A stretch of 64,000 nt of DNA, from contig JAHHHC010000009.1 of the NCBI GenBank assembly GCA_019359515.1, positions 1-64,000 on the forward strand, written 5' to 3'. A program made the translations under genes and the position numbers. The notes under the pieces were generated by a model. It was not told the DNA's origin. It saw nothing but the letters and a program-made list of their open reading frames with translations, and made no database searches. Of this stretch, positions 55,426-64,000 are shown one piece after another. Origin of the DNA: Desmonostoc vinosum HA7617-LM4 (lineage in GTDB: Bacteria; Cyanobacteriota; Cyanobacteriia; Cyanobacteriales; Nostocaceae). The stretch's first letter is position 1. Every line of letters begins with the position of its first letter.

Positions 55426-55644
55426 TTACTTCCCAGAATTTTCAATTAATTTTCTAAACCGCATATATGCTTGTTCTGGTGTCAGCGGTTCAGATTCTTG
55501 TTCGTTGGGAATGTAGTATTGCCTATTATCAGGAAAATAACGCACGACAAAGCTAGATATCAGACCTAACTTTAAAGCTACTTTCCCCAGTTTGTCTGCT
55601 GTCTCTGCTAAAGTATATTCATCATGAAATTGATAAGTATTCAT
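55426..55644 (-). CDS. small hypothetical protein
   Basis: A 72-residue protein beginning MNTYQFHDEYTLAETADKLG, with a helix-turn-helix-like stretch, LAETADKLGKVALKLGLISS, and a basic middle. The start is the ATG at 55644, preceded by AGGAAG 8 bases upstream; an earlier GTG at 55653 is less likely. I do not recognise the family. It lies in a row of small same-strand genes. Confidence 0.55.
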   Translation of the reverse strand: MNTYQFHDEYTLAETADKLGKVALKLGLISSFVVRYFPDNRQYYIPNEQESEPLTPEQAYMRFRKLIENSGK

Positions 55645-55708
55645 GCTTTCCACTTCCTATAGGAGGATTGCTAAAGAAGCAAATTATGGAACAAGCATAG
55701 TAGATGGG

Positions 55709-56017
55709 TTAGATCTCGCGTTGATATTTTTCTAAAATATCCACTAGGTTAACTTGGCATTGTAATGGCAGTAAATCTAGTAGGGCAAGTTCCCGTCTAC
55801 CACCGCCGATTTTAACTGGAATAGATTCTAAAACTTGGATAACTCTGTCTTCGTTGATGGTATTGGAAGTAATTAAAGGATACAGTTGTTCCGCAACAAC
55901 TTTATGCAATTTGGCATCAGATAAGTAAAGATGCCATTTAGCAATATCTATGTAGACATTTTCGCCAATTTCAGCGGCTAGGGCTTCTAGTAGTTCTGTG
56001 GTGCTAGTATTAGCCAT
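55709..56017 (-). CDS. DUF3181-like protein
   Basis: A 102-residue soluble protein. The pattern ELLEALAAEIGENVYIDIAKWHLYL and AKLHKVVAEQLYPLI, then a C-terminus with IPVKIGGGRRELALLDLLP, matches DUF3181 as I remember it. This family is found in cyanobacteria and has no known role. It is helical with no cysteines. It lies between the small genes and the 2TM protein gene on the same strand. Confidence 0.7.
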   Translation of the reverse strand: MANTSTTELLEALAAEIGENVYIDIAKWHLYLSDAKLHKVVAEQLYPLITSNTINEDRVIQVLESIPVKIGGGRRELALLDLLPLQCQVNLVDILEKYQREI

Positions 56018-56136
56018 AAAAATAACCTTGCATTAATAAAGAGTATCAACTCTAGGCTATTTCATATTATCGCTTAATTAATCGGGCTAACTCTACTGCC
56101 ACAGGTTACAATCGCCCTAGCAACAGTAGTCCATCT

Positions 56137-56394
56137 TCAGGTGGATTTAGGTGGGGTTTCAGTGTAGTTAGCGATCGCCGTAATATAAATTAGATGCACT
56201 AATAATACTACTACCCAACTCACCGTCAACCACGGTAGCCACTCCCAAGTTGTTGCTTTTAGGTTATGGAAGAACCACAATCCAGAGTTAATCGTAGCAG
56301 CGATCGCTACATGCACGGCGAAATTCATCCGGTCATCTAATTTACGGTAAGCTGGATCTTTGCGATCGGGTTGACGAGGCCAACGAGGAGGCAT
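56137..56394 (-). CDS. 2TM-domain membrane protein
   Basis: An 85-residue protein with two helices (~28-48 and ~56-78) joined by the short loop NLKATTWEWLP. It is preceded by a basic N-terminus, PPRWPRQPDRKDPAYRKLDDR. The pattern matches the 2TM domain. It is a thylakoid or plasma-membrane protein of unknown role. It is followed by the CocE hydrolase gene upstream on the same strand. Confidence 0.75.
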   Translation of the reverse strand: MPPRWPRQPDRKDPAYRKLDDRMNFAVHVAIAATINSGLWFFHNLKATTWEWLPWLTVSWVVVLLVHLIYITAIANYTETPPKST

Positions 56395-56432
56395 AAATAT
56401 TTATTACAGGTTTGAATATGTCCCTACTCATT

Positions 56433-58058
56433 TTAAACAATCACGGGTAACAAAACTTGAGAATTCGCCTCGCCTCCACAACTCACTCTCAGCGTAATTA
56501 TCTGAGCATCTAATAAACTTTCGCTGCTAATCACCGCACTATTACCAGAGTTCATTGCATAAGCTGGAAAACATGCCGCACTTAAACTCAAGCGTAGGGC
56601 GTTACCTTTGGCAATTTGCACACAAGTAGTTTGTAGTTGAATTTTCGTTATAGAGATGTGACATGTCACGTCTCTACAATGGGCATAACCTTGGGTCACA
56701 TTGTACACGCGTCCATCGGGATATACTTGCGACAAAACAGCACATAAATCATAACTGGGCTGATCCGCTTGAGCGCAAATTTCTACTGCTATATCCCCTA
56801 CCAAATGCAAGTCAGTTGTTAATGGCTCGCTAGTATAAGTTAATACGTCACTGCGACAATCGAGATGCGATCGCTCAAACACACCTGCTGGAATTGCCGC
56901 ATGTCCACCCAGAGACGGAACTGGTCGCCCAGGATCATGAACTAATACATCATGAGTGCCAAGTGGAGAGTTTTGGGTACTGAGAGTGCCTGAATCTTCT
57001 CTGATGCTAGCAAGCCCAGTGGTTGACAAAAAGTAAGATTTCTGGTTTGCTATAGGTAAATTAGGGAAAGTGCGCCAAATATTACTCCCCATTTCAAACA
57101 GGCAAACAGACGATTCCCGAAGCAATCCTGTATCTACACCTTTAAGAAACTGATCAAACCAACGGACTTGCATTTTATCTACAGGACTCACCGCCTTAGC
57201 ACCAAAGTCAACCTCACCAACTTTACGACCCCAAGGTAAATGTGCCCAAGGCCCGACTAATAAATGTTGAGGCATCCTGCTACGGGCTGCCATGTCTTTG
57301 TATAGATGCATAGTACCACGTAGATAAGTATCAAACCATCCACCGATATGTAACATGGGCAAGTCAATACCTTGTAGGTGGCATTTGGGTGATATTTCTT
57401 GCCAATATGCATTTGGTTGGGAATGCATTAACCACTCGTGATAGAACGAGTCAGGTGCAAATTGCTGGAGAATTTCAGAATTAGTTAGAGGTAAATTGCC
57501 ATTAGCGGCAGATAATCCTGTAAAAGCTGTTTTATCTTTACGTAAACGAGCAGTTTCCGTTGCTAATTGAATTGCCCAAGCGAGATTAGTTTGTAAACAA
57601 AATGCACCTCCTTCATAAGCCCAATCTGTGTATAAATCATAGCCAATCATCGCGGGACAAATTGTGACAAGGGCACTTGGTTTAGTAGCTGCGGCATATA
57701 ACTGAGTCATTCCTTGATAGGAAAAACCATACATGCCAACTTTGCCATTACTACCAGATAGATTTGCTGCCCAATTGACTGTATCTTCACCATCTGTAAT
57801 CTCATTAGTAAATAACTTAAATTCACCTTCAGAAGTGCCCCTGCCTCGCACATCTTGAATCACCACAATATAGCCGTGGGCAGCATACCAACTAGGATGG
57901 GCATAAACAACGGTAGATGCGATCGCTTTGCCGTAAGGTTGTCGCATTAATAACACCGGAAACTCACCATCCGCATCGGGACGATAGATATCCGCATCTA
58001 GGCGAACACCGTCTCTAGCTTGCATACAGGCAGTTTCTTTAGCAAAGATTTTGAGCAT
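56433..58058 (-). CDS. CocE/NonD family hydrolase (S15-like)
   Basis: A 541-residue alpha/beta-hydrolase of the CocE/NonD type. The nucleophile motif is GMYGFSYQGMTQLYAA, and the N-terminus has MQARDGVRLDADIYRPDADGEFPVLLMRQPYGK. A C-terminal jelly-roll domain follows a HAAIPAGVFERSHLDCRSDVLTYTSEPL segment. Members hydrolyse acyl esters or amides such as cocaine esters and alpha-amino acid esters. No signal peptide is visible, so it is cytoplasmic. The native substrate is unknown. Confidence 0.9.
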   Translation of the reverse strand: MLKIFAKETACMQARDGVRLDADIYRPDADGEFPVLLMRQPYGKAIASTVVYAHPSWYAAHGYIVVIQDVRGRGTSEGEFKLFTNEITDGEDTVNWAANLSGSNGKVGMYGFSYQGMTQLYAAATKPSALVTICPAMIGYDLYTDWAYEGGAFCLQTNLAWAIQLATETARLRKDKTAFTGLSAANGNLPLTNSEILQQFAPDSFYHEWLMHSQPNAYWQEISPKCHLQGIDLPMLHIGGWFDTYLRGTMHLYKDMAARSRMPQHLLVGPWAHLPWGRKVGEVDFGAKAVSPVDKMQVRWFDQFLKGVDTGLLRESSVCLFEMGSNIWRTFPNLPIANQKSYFLSTTGLASIREDSGTLSTQNSPLGTHDVLVHDPGRPVPSLGGHAAIPAGVFERSHLDCRSDVLTYTSEPLTTDLHLVGDIAVEICAQADQPSYDLCAVLSQVYPDGRVYNVTQGYAHCRDVTCHISITKIQLQTTCVQIAKGNALRLSLSAACFPAYAMNSGNSAVISSESLLDAQIITLRVSCGGEANSQVLLPVIV

Positions 58059-58507
58059 AAAATCTAAAAAGTATAGTTTAATATTTGCACCTACTTAAGT
58101 ATCCGCTAAATCCTTATAGTTTGGATTGAAAAATTAAATACTTGACATCGACCGATCAGAAATTTTGTTGATTAGAATTCATCCCCTTGAATAAATACAA
58201 CTATTCTCGTTGCCAACTAAAAATGGAATGACAAACAGCAATCAATCTGGGTTGACGAATAATTAATTTTTAGCTTATATTTACTACTAAAAACTTTTCT
58301 CATTCTAAGTAATGCAAAAGAAATATACCTCTTTAGTCAAGGACGTTTCCTTACCTAAGATAGACTAACAATATAGAAATAAACGCATAAAATCTTGATG
58401 CGTTAATCAAGTAAAGTCTGTTTTTCTAGAGTAAAAATAAACGTTTACAAGCACATCGAAACAAAAAGGAAACACTTTTAATTCTAGTTTTATTTTTTAG
58501 GAGGTTT
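58059..58507. other. divergent intergenic region before the GT4 gene
   Basis: About 450 AT-rich bases with no gene. A strong ribosome site AGGAGG lies at 58499-58504, right before the next gene. I saw no clear operator or repeat. Confidence 0.5.
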
Positions 58508-59596
58508 ATGATGCGAATTGCTCAAATAGCACCACTATGGGAGAGAGTACCACCTCCAGCTTATGGAGGTATCGAGCTTGTTGTAGGGTTACTAACAGAT
58601 GAATTAGTTAAACGTGGACATGAAGTGACTTTGTTCGCATCGGGAGATTCTATCAGTCTGGCAAAACTCTTATCAGTTCATCCCCGCGCCCTCAGACTAG
58701 ATTCGACAATCAAAGATCACAGCATTTACGATATGCTGCAATTAGCTTCTGTATACGAACATGCAGAAGATTTTGATATCATTCACTCCCATGTGGGACA
58801 CATCACACTACCTTACACAAACCTGGTGACAACTCCCACTGTTCATACGTTGCACGGTATTTTTACCCCGGACAACGAAAAAATCTTTAAATTTGGCAAA
58901 AATCAGCCTTATGTGAGTATTTCCAATACCCAACGAGAACCCAGATTAGGGTTGAACTATGCAGCCACAGTCTACAATGGGATTGATGTCAGCAGTTACA
59001 AATTTTATCCCCAAGCGGAAGAACCTCCCTACTTAGCGTTCTTGGGTAGGATATCTCCAGAAAAGGGAACGCACCTAGCAATAGAAATTGCTCAAAAATC
59101 TGGCTGGCATTTAAAAATGGCAGGGAAAGTAGACGTTGTTGATGTGGAATATTATGAGCAACAAATCAAACCACACATCGACGGTAAGCAAATTGAGTAT
59201 CTCGGTGAAGCTAACCATGCTCAAAAAAATGCCCTCATGGGAGGTGCAGTGGCAACTCTTTTCCCCATCACTTGGCGCGAACCCTTTGGGTTAGTGATGG
59301 TTGAGTCTATGGCTGCGGGTACGCCAGTAATCGCGATGAAGCTAGGGTCTACTGTGGAAATTATTGACCATGGCAAGACGGGTTTGTTATGCAACAGCAT
59401 TCAAGAGTGCATCAGTGCGATTGAGCAAGCATCAGAGTTAGACCGTTATGCTTGTCGGAAATATGTTGAAAACCGTTTTAGCGTCAAGCAAATGGTCGAT
59501 GGCTATGAGGCACTATATCGACAAATTTTAGCAGACCGATTTGCTCAAAATGGTCATTTCCGTAGCTTGGTTGGGATTGCAAACAACCGCATTTAG
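58508..59596 (+). CDS. glycosyltransferase family 4
   Basis: A 362-residue GT-B enzyme. It begins MMRIAQIAPLWERVPPPAYGG, a start common to stand-alone GT4 enzymes. The donor site is in LAFLGRISPEKGTHLAIEIAQ and EPFGLVMVESMAAGTPVIAMK, with E-x7-E. The acceptor is unknown; alpha-glucosyl or envelope-glycan transfer is typical. AGGAGG lies 4 to 9 bases before the ATG. Its stop codon overlaps the dead DUF1499 gene on the other strand, so both end at the same bases. Confidence 0.87.
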   Translation: MMRIAQIAPLWERVPPPAYGGIELVVGLLTDELVKRGHEVTLFASGDSISLAKLLSVHPRALRLDSTIKDHSIYDMLQLASVYEHAEDFDIIHSHVGHITLPYTNLVTTPTVHTLHGIFTPDNEKIFKFGKNQPYVSISNTQREPRLGLNYAATVYNGIDVSSYKFYPQAEEPPYLAFLGRISPEKGTHLAIEIAQKSGWHLKMAGKVDVVDVEYYEQQIKPHIDGKQIEYLGEANHAQKNALMGGAVATLFPITWREPFGLVMVESMAAGTPVIAMKLGSTVEIIDHGKTGLLCNSIQECISAIEQASELDRYACRKYVENRFSVKQMVDGYEALYRQILADRFAQNGHFRSLVGIANNRI

Positions 59597-59868
59597 GTGT
59601 TCAGAACCTCGTTGAACTTGGCTCTAATGGTCTCTATGGGTTGACGATTAACGCCTAAATCACCGTAACCCCAGTGCGAGGCTGAGCGAACTTGAATTAC
59701 ATTTGCATTCCGGTCTAGATAGAGCTCGGCATCATCCACAAATCCCATCAAAGCACTTTTGAATGATACCTTTAAGAACTGCGATCGCTTATTCTGGGGT
59801 AGATGTGAAATTCAATGGTGCAATTTGGTGGATGGGATCAGAACTCTGACTCTTAAACTTTCACATCT
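59593..59868 (-). pseudogene. DUF1499-family protein, decayed
   Basis: On the minus strand two frames carry family sequence. The first reads SDPIHQIAPLNFTSTPE, then a TAA, then AIAVLKGII. The second reads SFKSALMGFVDDAELYLDRN and continues NVIQVRSASHWGYGDLGVNR to a stop at 59593-59595. Intact DUF1499 proteins join these segments through some twenty residues with a TDNYLH-type motif, which are missing here. The N-terminal signal region is also lost. The stop, frameshift and deletion make it a pseudogene. Confidence 0.85.
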
Positions 59869-59968
59869 TTGATTTATGTAGAGCAGGCTATAGTTTTTAG
59901 CTGAGTAAAATATTGGCCATGCGATCGCCTTATTATGCGATCAGTATTATTTAAGTGATCGTCGAATT

Positions 59969-61117
59969 ATGACGCAAACAATCTCAATCAACGACACTCA
60001 GCGTTTATCACTCACACCCTTAGCAATACCACACCGTCTACTGTTGGGGCCTGGCCCATCGAATGCTCATCCCACAGTTCTCCAAGCGATGAACACCTCA
60101 CCGGTTGGACATCTTGACCCAGCTTTTTTGGAACTCATGGATGAGATTCAATCGTTGCTGCGCTACGTTTGGCAAACAGAAAACCCACTGACCATTGCCG
60201 TTAGTGGTACCGGTTCAGCTGCTATGGAAGCAACCATCGCCAATGCCATAGAACCCGGTGATGTCGTGTTAATTGGTGTTGCTGGATACTTCGGTAATCG
60301 CCTCGTAGATATGGCTGGAAGGTATGGTGCTGATGTGCGAACCATCACCAAACCTTGGGGAAAAGTCTTCTGTTTAGAAGAACTACGGACAGCCATGGAA
60401 ACTCATCGTCCGGCTATTTTGGCTTTGGTTCATGCCGAAACTTCTACTGGCGCACGTCAACCTTTAGAAGGAGTTGCTGAGATTTGTCGTGAATTTAACA
60501 CACTATTACTAGTGGATACAGTGACAAGTTTAGGCGGTGTTCCCATCTTTTTAGATGCTTGGGGGGTTGACCTAGCCTACAGCTGTAGCCAAAAAGGGTT
60601 GGGTTGCCCGCCTGGTGCTTCACCATTTACAATGAGTCCGCGTGCGGCCCAGAAATTGCAGCAACGTCGCACTAAGGTGGCAAACTGGTATTTGGATATG
60701 TCATTGCTTAGCAAGTATTGGGGCACTGAACGCACCTATCACCATACAGCCCCAATAAACCTGTACTATGCATTACGAGAAGCACTGCGTTTGGTTACAG
60801 AAGAGGGACTAGTAAATTGCTGGCAGCGTCATCAAAATAATGTAGAGTATCTATGGCAAGGGTTGGAAGATTTAGGATTGAGTTTACACGTTGAGCAACA
60901 ATATCGACTACCAACTCTCACTACTGTCTGCATTCCAGCCGGAGTGGATGGTAAAGCGATCGCTAAACAATTGTTAAATGAACATGGGATTGAAATTGGC
61001 GGTGGTCTTGGTGAACTCGCCGGTCAAGTTTGGCGCGTCGGTCTGATGGGTTTTAACAGTCGCAAAGAAAGTGTTGATCAACTTTTGGCAGCATTGCGAC
61101 AGGTTTTACCTAAGTAG
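59969..61117 (+). CDS. alanine/serine-glyoxylate aminotransferase (class V)
   Basis: A 382-residue PLP enzyme. The lysine that binds the cofactor is Lys209 in YSCSQKGLGCPPGASPF. The N-terminus has LLLGPGPSNAHPTVLQAM and VSGTGSAAMEATIAN, and ALVHAETSTGARQPLEG precedes the PLP Asp in LLVDTVTSLGG. It makes glycine or pyruvate from glyoxylate and an amino-acid donor, and helps clear the photorespiratory glyoxylate that cyanobacteria produce. A terminator follows. Confidence 0.95.
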   Translation: MTQTISINDTQRLSLTPLAIPHRLLLGPGPSNAHPTVLQAMNTSPVGHLDPAFLELMDEIQSLLRYVWQTENPLTIAVSGTGSAAMEATIANAIEPGDVVLIGVAGYFGNRLVDMAGRYGADVRTITKPWGKVFCLEELRTAMETHRPAILALVHAETSTGARQPLEGVAEICREFNTLLLVDTVTSLGGVPIFLDAWGVDLAYSCSQKGLGCPPGASPFTMSPRAAQKLQQRRTKVANWYLDMSLLSKYWGTERTYHHTAPINLYYALREALRLVTEEGLVNCWQRHQNNVEYLWQGLEDLGLSLHVEQQYRLPTLTTVCIPAGVDGKAIAKQLLNEHGIEIGGGLGELAGQVWRVGLMGFNSRKESVDQLLAALRQVLPK

Positions 61118-61157
61118 TTTTAGCATAATTTATACTGCTGTTAATTCGCATTTTAAC

Positions 61158-61178
61158 AATTGCTTGATAGCAATTTTT
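61158..61178 (+). terminator. Rho-independent terminator of the aminotransferase gene
   Basis: AATTGCT (61158-61164) pairs with AGCAATT (61169-61175), loop TGAT, followed by TTTG. Confidence 0.75.
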
Positions 61179-61183
61179 GTAAG

Positions 61184-61241
61184 GTGGGCACTGTTTATAC
61201 TTCACTTAAACCCTGATTTTTAAGTTATGGGCAGTGTCCAC
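61184..61241. repeat. long inverted repeat after the aminotransferase gene
   Basis: GTGGGCACTG (61184-61193) pairs with CAGTGTCCAC (61232-61241), with one G-T pair; inner arms CTTAAA and TTTAAG extend it. This GTGGGCA hairpin type is spread through cyanobacterial genomes. Confidence 0.75.
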
Positions 61242-61429
61242 ATAATAGTACTTCTGGCTAAATTTGTTGAGTAAATAAATATCTCTAGTAACAACGACTG
61301 TATTTAATAAGTATAACAATAACGATATTTAAGCTATTTAAATTAAGTGAAGATACTGATTTATGCCGTTTTAGAATTCGATTAGCATTTATCTGGTTGA
61401 GTAATATTTCCTAGATATTGTAATTGTCA

Positions 61430-61900
61430 GGAACCTCAGCCTAAAGGCATGAGGCTTGAAAGAGAAATCCGGATAGCCATTCTGACCAGCCTAAGTCTTA
61501 ACTGACAACGTTTTTTGAGTCACGACACCCCGGGATGCGTAGCTAGTCCCTTGCTCTGTCGCTTGTGATTAAACAGTTCTAAGGTCACTGGAACAGTGTT
61601 GCAAGCCTAACAAGCTCTTAAAACATTGGCGTTAGCGCAGCGTTAGCGAGGCACGAGCGTCAGCTAACATTACCCCGCAAGGGAGGCTCGCGCATAGCAA
61701 AATACTATGCGTACAGGATTGGGAGATTTGAAACGGTGAGTCACTCCGTTGCGGGGTTCCCCCGTTGAAGGAAGTGACGAACCCGTAAGGGTAACTGTCC
61801 CGTTGAAAGTGCAACACAAAAGTACACCGAACTAACCAATCCCAAGGCGATAGTAGATTCAAAAAACAATTGCATTGCAGTACTAGAAGGACGGGGTTTC
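61430..61900. ncRNA. structured non-coding region, possible mobile-element RNA remnant
   Basis: No protein gene fits. Several hairpins are visible: CCTCAGCC / GGCATGAGG (61435-61455), GTTAGC / GCTAAC (61631-61668) and CGCATAG / CTATGCG (61691-61711). Between them lie stretches with low AT bias and partial repeats (ACCCGTAAGGGT). The GC content is higher than in nearby intergenic DNA. It may be a solo RNA element such as an omega/HEARO-type RNA, or a decayed insertion sequence end. The strand is not known. Confidence 0.4.
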
Positions 61901-61984
61901 CACCCACATTTTCTGATGAATATTTATCAACTAAATTACACAAATAAGGTTAGGGCATTTTATATAACTTAAGGGGTATTGACA

Positions 61985-62314
61985 ATGAATCAAATACAAC
62001 TAACTTTGATTATTGGTTATTCACTAATGACATGTTATTTTTTAGTCAATTGGCTCATGTTTACCTCGCGTCATCCTGCTTCAGATCCAGAAGATAAGTT
62101 TTTATCATTTGTCATGCTTTTACTCACAACTATCTTCTGGCCTATAGCAATTCCCATGTCTTTTTTAGAAATGATCAGCAAAAAAAACTTGGAATTCAGT
62201 AAAATAATCCCTCTGATTTTTGCGATATTTGCCTTAAGTATTTCATATTATCTGACTTATCTTCATAAACACGGGTTTTGTTATTTTAATTTTTCCTGCC
62301 CTTACACATTATGA
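61985..62314 (+). CDS. small membrane protein, hypothetical
   Basis: A 109-residue protein with three likely helices (~5-25, ~42-62, ~75-95). The loop RHPASDPEDKFLSF is charged, and the C-terminus carries two cysteines. The ATG at 61985 is taken as the start (a TTG lies two codons upstream); AGGGG is about 10 bases before it. I do not recognise it. It stands alone. Confidence 0.6.
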   Translation: MNQIQLTLIIGYSLMTCYFLVNWLMFTSRHPASDPEDKFLSFVMLLLTTIFWPIAIPMSFLEMISKKNLEFSKIIPLIFAIFALSISYYLTYLHKHGFCYFNFSCPYTL

Positions 62315-62397
62315 TTCAAACAATTTGGGAATTGAGAATTACGTTTAATGTGAATTAAGTTACGAAAAATTGGTCTTGCTGATGTCATAAATCTTTG

Positions 62398-62490
62398 CCC
62401 TCACCCTAAATCCCTCTCCCAAATTGGGAGAGGGACTTTGAAATTGCTCCTCTTCTCCCACGCTTGGGAGAAGAGGTTGGGAGATGAGGG
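62398..62490. repeat. double-hairpin dispersed repeat
   Basis: Two hairpins lie in a row: CCCTCTCCCAA / TTGGGAGAGGG (62412-62434) and CCTCTTCTCCCA / TGGGAGAAGAGG (62449-62476). Outer arms CCCTCA and TGAGGG enclose both. This unit is widespread in bacterial and cyanobacterial genomes. Confidence 0.9.
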
Positions 62491-62552
62491 CTATTGTTGC
62501 ATTCATCAACGGTATTCGTAATTCACATCAGACGTGAATTGGGATTTGAGTA

Positions 62553-63794
62553 TTAATTGAGTGGTAGTTCAATTTGAAAAGTTGAGCCTTGCCCGACAAT
62601 ACTTTTAACCGTAATTTTACCTTGATGTGCTTGTATAATTTGCTGAGCGATCGCCAGTCCTAATCCAAAGCCGCCTGTTTGGCGAGAACGGACAGTATCT
62701 ACCCGGTAAAAACGGTCAAATATATGGGGTAAATCAGTGGCGGGAATACCAATACCGTTATCTTCTACCTGAATGAGGGCGTGATGAGATTGGGTAAACA
62801 GTCGGATTTGTACCTTACCGGTTGCTGGCGTGTATTTGAAGGCATTACTCAAGAGATTGAGCGCGGCTTGTTTGAGCAAATCAGCGTCAGCTTGTAATAT
62901 GATGGGGTGCTGGGGCAATTGAGTGCTGAAATTGAGGTTTTGGGTGGGGGCTTGGGCGGCAAACTCCACAGCAAGCAATCGCAAAAGTTCGCTCAAATCT
63001 ACAGATTTTAAGATAGTTTGTGCCAGCGAACCATCATGGCGCGACAAAAAAAGTAGATTGTTGATCAAAGTACTCATAGACTTAGCTGTTTCCGCGATTT
63101 TTTGCAACCGAAATCGTTGCTCAGATGGATCTTCCGGCGGCATGAGGGCAACTTGAGCATTACTCAAAACCGTTGCTACGGGTGTGCGTAGTTCATGAGA
63201 GGCATCGGCTGTAAATCGTTGCAATTGCTGATAAGCTCGATGGGTTGGTCGCATTGCCAATTCGCCTAAAAACCAACCCGTAATCCCAATAATGCCAAAA
63301 GTCACGGGAACACCCAAAGTTAAAAACAAGCGAGCTTGATTTAAACTGTTGCGTAGAGAGTTCATGGGAGTAGCAGTTTGGAAATAGCCGATTAACACCT
63401 GATTTTGTAAGACAGGAAGAGTCAGTTGGCGAACCCAGATAGTTTTAGCAGGTGACTGGGTTGGCACTGTTTGAAATCCAGGTGTTGCGGTCAACTGTTT
63501 CGTACCCGATGACCCGATAAACTGTATGAGTTGTTTGTTAGCGTCATACCATCTGGCATACACCAGACCGCCATTCAAAGACATGCCATTTTTTGTGGGA
63601 GTTTGTCTTCTTTGATAAAGCGAGTACTGGGTTTTAGTGGCAAGAGTTTTACCTTGTTGAATAAGTTCCTCATCAAAAAAACGTAGTTGTTCTTCCACAT
63701 TTAGACAGTAACCCACACCTGCAAACGCAAACAAAATTCCACCCATTGATAAGGCGAACCAGTGAGCAAGATTACGGCGACTGCGATCAAACAT
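62553..63794 (-). CDS. sensor histidine kinase (RppB-like)
   Basis: A 413-residue membrane kinase with one helix near 12-32 and a second near 150-172, so a ~115-residue sensing domain lies outside. The H box is [20 protein letters not shown], the N box [12 protein letters not shown]1 [17 protein letters not shown] and G2 [13 protein letters not shown]. It resembles cyanobacterial RppB/NrsS-type kinases, which respond to redox or nickel. Its response-regulator gene would lie to the right of the window, since this gene is on the minus strand. The identity as RppB is only a guess. Confidence 0.85.
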   Translation of the reverse strand: MFDRSRRNLAHWFALSMGGILFAFAGVGYCLNVEEQLRFFDEELIQQGKTLATKTQYSLYQRRQTPTKNGMSLNGGLVYARWYDANKQLIQFIGSSGTKQLTATPGFQTVPTQSPAKTIWVRQLTLPVLQNQVLIGYFQTATPMNSLRNSLNQARLFLTLGVPVTFGIIGITGWFLGELAMRPTHRAYQQLQRFTADASHELRTPVATVLSNAQVALMPPEDPSEQRFRLQKIAETAKSMSTLINNLLFLSRHDGSLAQTILKSVDLSELLRLLAVEFAAQAPTQNLNFSTQLPQHPIILQADADLLKQAALNLLSNAFKYTPATGKVQIRLFTQSHHALIQVEDNGIGIPATDLPHIFDRFYRVDTVRSRQTGGFGLGLAIAQQIIQAHQGKITVKSIVGQGSTFQIELPLN

Positions 63795-63797
63795 TTT

Positions 63798-63893
63798 TGG
63801 GGATTGGGGATTAGGGACTGGGGATTGGGGATTGGGGATTGGGGATTAGGGATTGGGGATTGGGGATTGGGGATTGGGGATTGGGGATTGGGG
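63798..63893. repeat. short tandem repeat (GGGGATT)n
   Basis: About thirteen copies of GGGGATT with a few GGGACT or AGGGATT variants, just upstream of the kinase gene. It is a classic STRR array. Confidence 0.95.
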
Positions 63894-64000
63894 CAGGAGT
63901 GTTGATTATTAGACTTCTTGCAAAAATACTTGAACCGTCAGAGACTCAAGTCTCTGCCTAATAGCAAAAGTCCGTTGAAACGGACTAAAAATACTGTTAT

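Noticed and set aside
61632-61943. 103-residue minus-strand ORF in the structured region
   Set aside because: It runs through hairpins and repeats and has no recognisable domain or ribosome site.
1-64000. tRNA or rRNA genes
   Set aside because: No T-loop/acceptor pattern or rRNA stretch was found on reading the intergenic regions; GGTTCGAC hits belong to dispersed repeats.

Overview
The window comes from the chromosome of a filamentous, probably heterocyst- or hormogonium-forming cyanobacterium (Nostocales type). The grounds are the many HIP1 octamers (GCGATCGC), short tandem repeats of the ATTCGTA and GGGGATT kinds between genes, a CcaA-type carboxysomal carbonic anhydrase, heme oxygenase, Ycf35, an ABA4-like protein and genes resembling the hormogonium polysaccharide (hps) set. 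No tRNA, rRNA, CRISPR array or intact insertion sequence was seen.

Layout. (1) 1-10324, plus strand: the distal half of an extracellular-type contractile injection system (eCIS) operon. In order it holds a long protein with twelve 47-residue repeats, a tube-capping (Afp7-like) protein, a VgrG/gp5 spike, a gp25 baseplate wedge protein, baseplate J, a tail protein I and a DUF4159 protein. Sheath, tube and ATPase genes must lie left of the window. (2) 10434-15800: a lone lipoprotein sugar-binding protein, a small GT2, two methyltransferases and an LD-carboxypeptidase. (3) 15931-17720: two beta-carbonic anhydrases in tandem, one of them CcaA. (4) 18086-24479: an O-antigen-ligase-like membrane protein and four glycosyltransferases, most like hpsL-P. 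(5) 24645-28776: 1-Cys peroxiredoxin, the DUF2997/ycf35/ferredoxin operon, an NAD-binding oxidoreductase and an unknown protein. (6) 28861-33393, minus strand: pilB-pilT-pilC, the cytoplasmic and inner-membrane motor of type IV pili. (7) 33913-40056: grpE-dnaK-dnaJ-tusA-rsgA. (8) 40760-44904: GH57 branching-type enzyme, a COG0523 GTPase under a probable Zur box, an Rpn-like protein with a 12-bp microsatellite, and an aldehyde dehydrogenase remnant. (9) 45023-49892: a PEP-CTERM protein and a MacAB-like exporter with a candidate operator. (10) 50005-58058: DUF2141 protein, glmM, heme oxygenase, a second COG0523 GTPase, an ABA4-like protein, four small genes and a CocE-type hydrolase. (11) 58508-63794: GT4, a DUF1499 pseudogene, a class V aminotransferase, a structured non-coding stretch, a small membrane protein and a sensor histidine kinase.

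Themes. Several systems concern the cell surface and motility: the type IV pilus motor, the hps-like polysaccharide genes, four further glycan enzymes and a contractile injection system. Another group serves carbon and metal homeostasis: CcaA, GH57, two COG0523 GTPases and heme oxygenase. Three clearly decayed genes (Uma2, aldehyde dehydrogenase, DUF1499) and many dispersed repeats, some of which supply protein C-termini, show active genome remodelling. The most unusual items are the repeat-rich eCIS protein at the left edge, the structured region at 61430-61900, the Zur-box/COG0523 pair and the paired palindromic operators upstream of the exporter.
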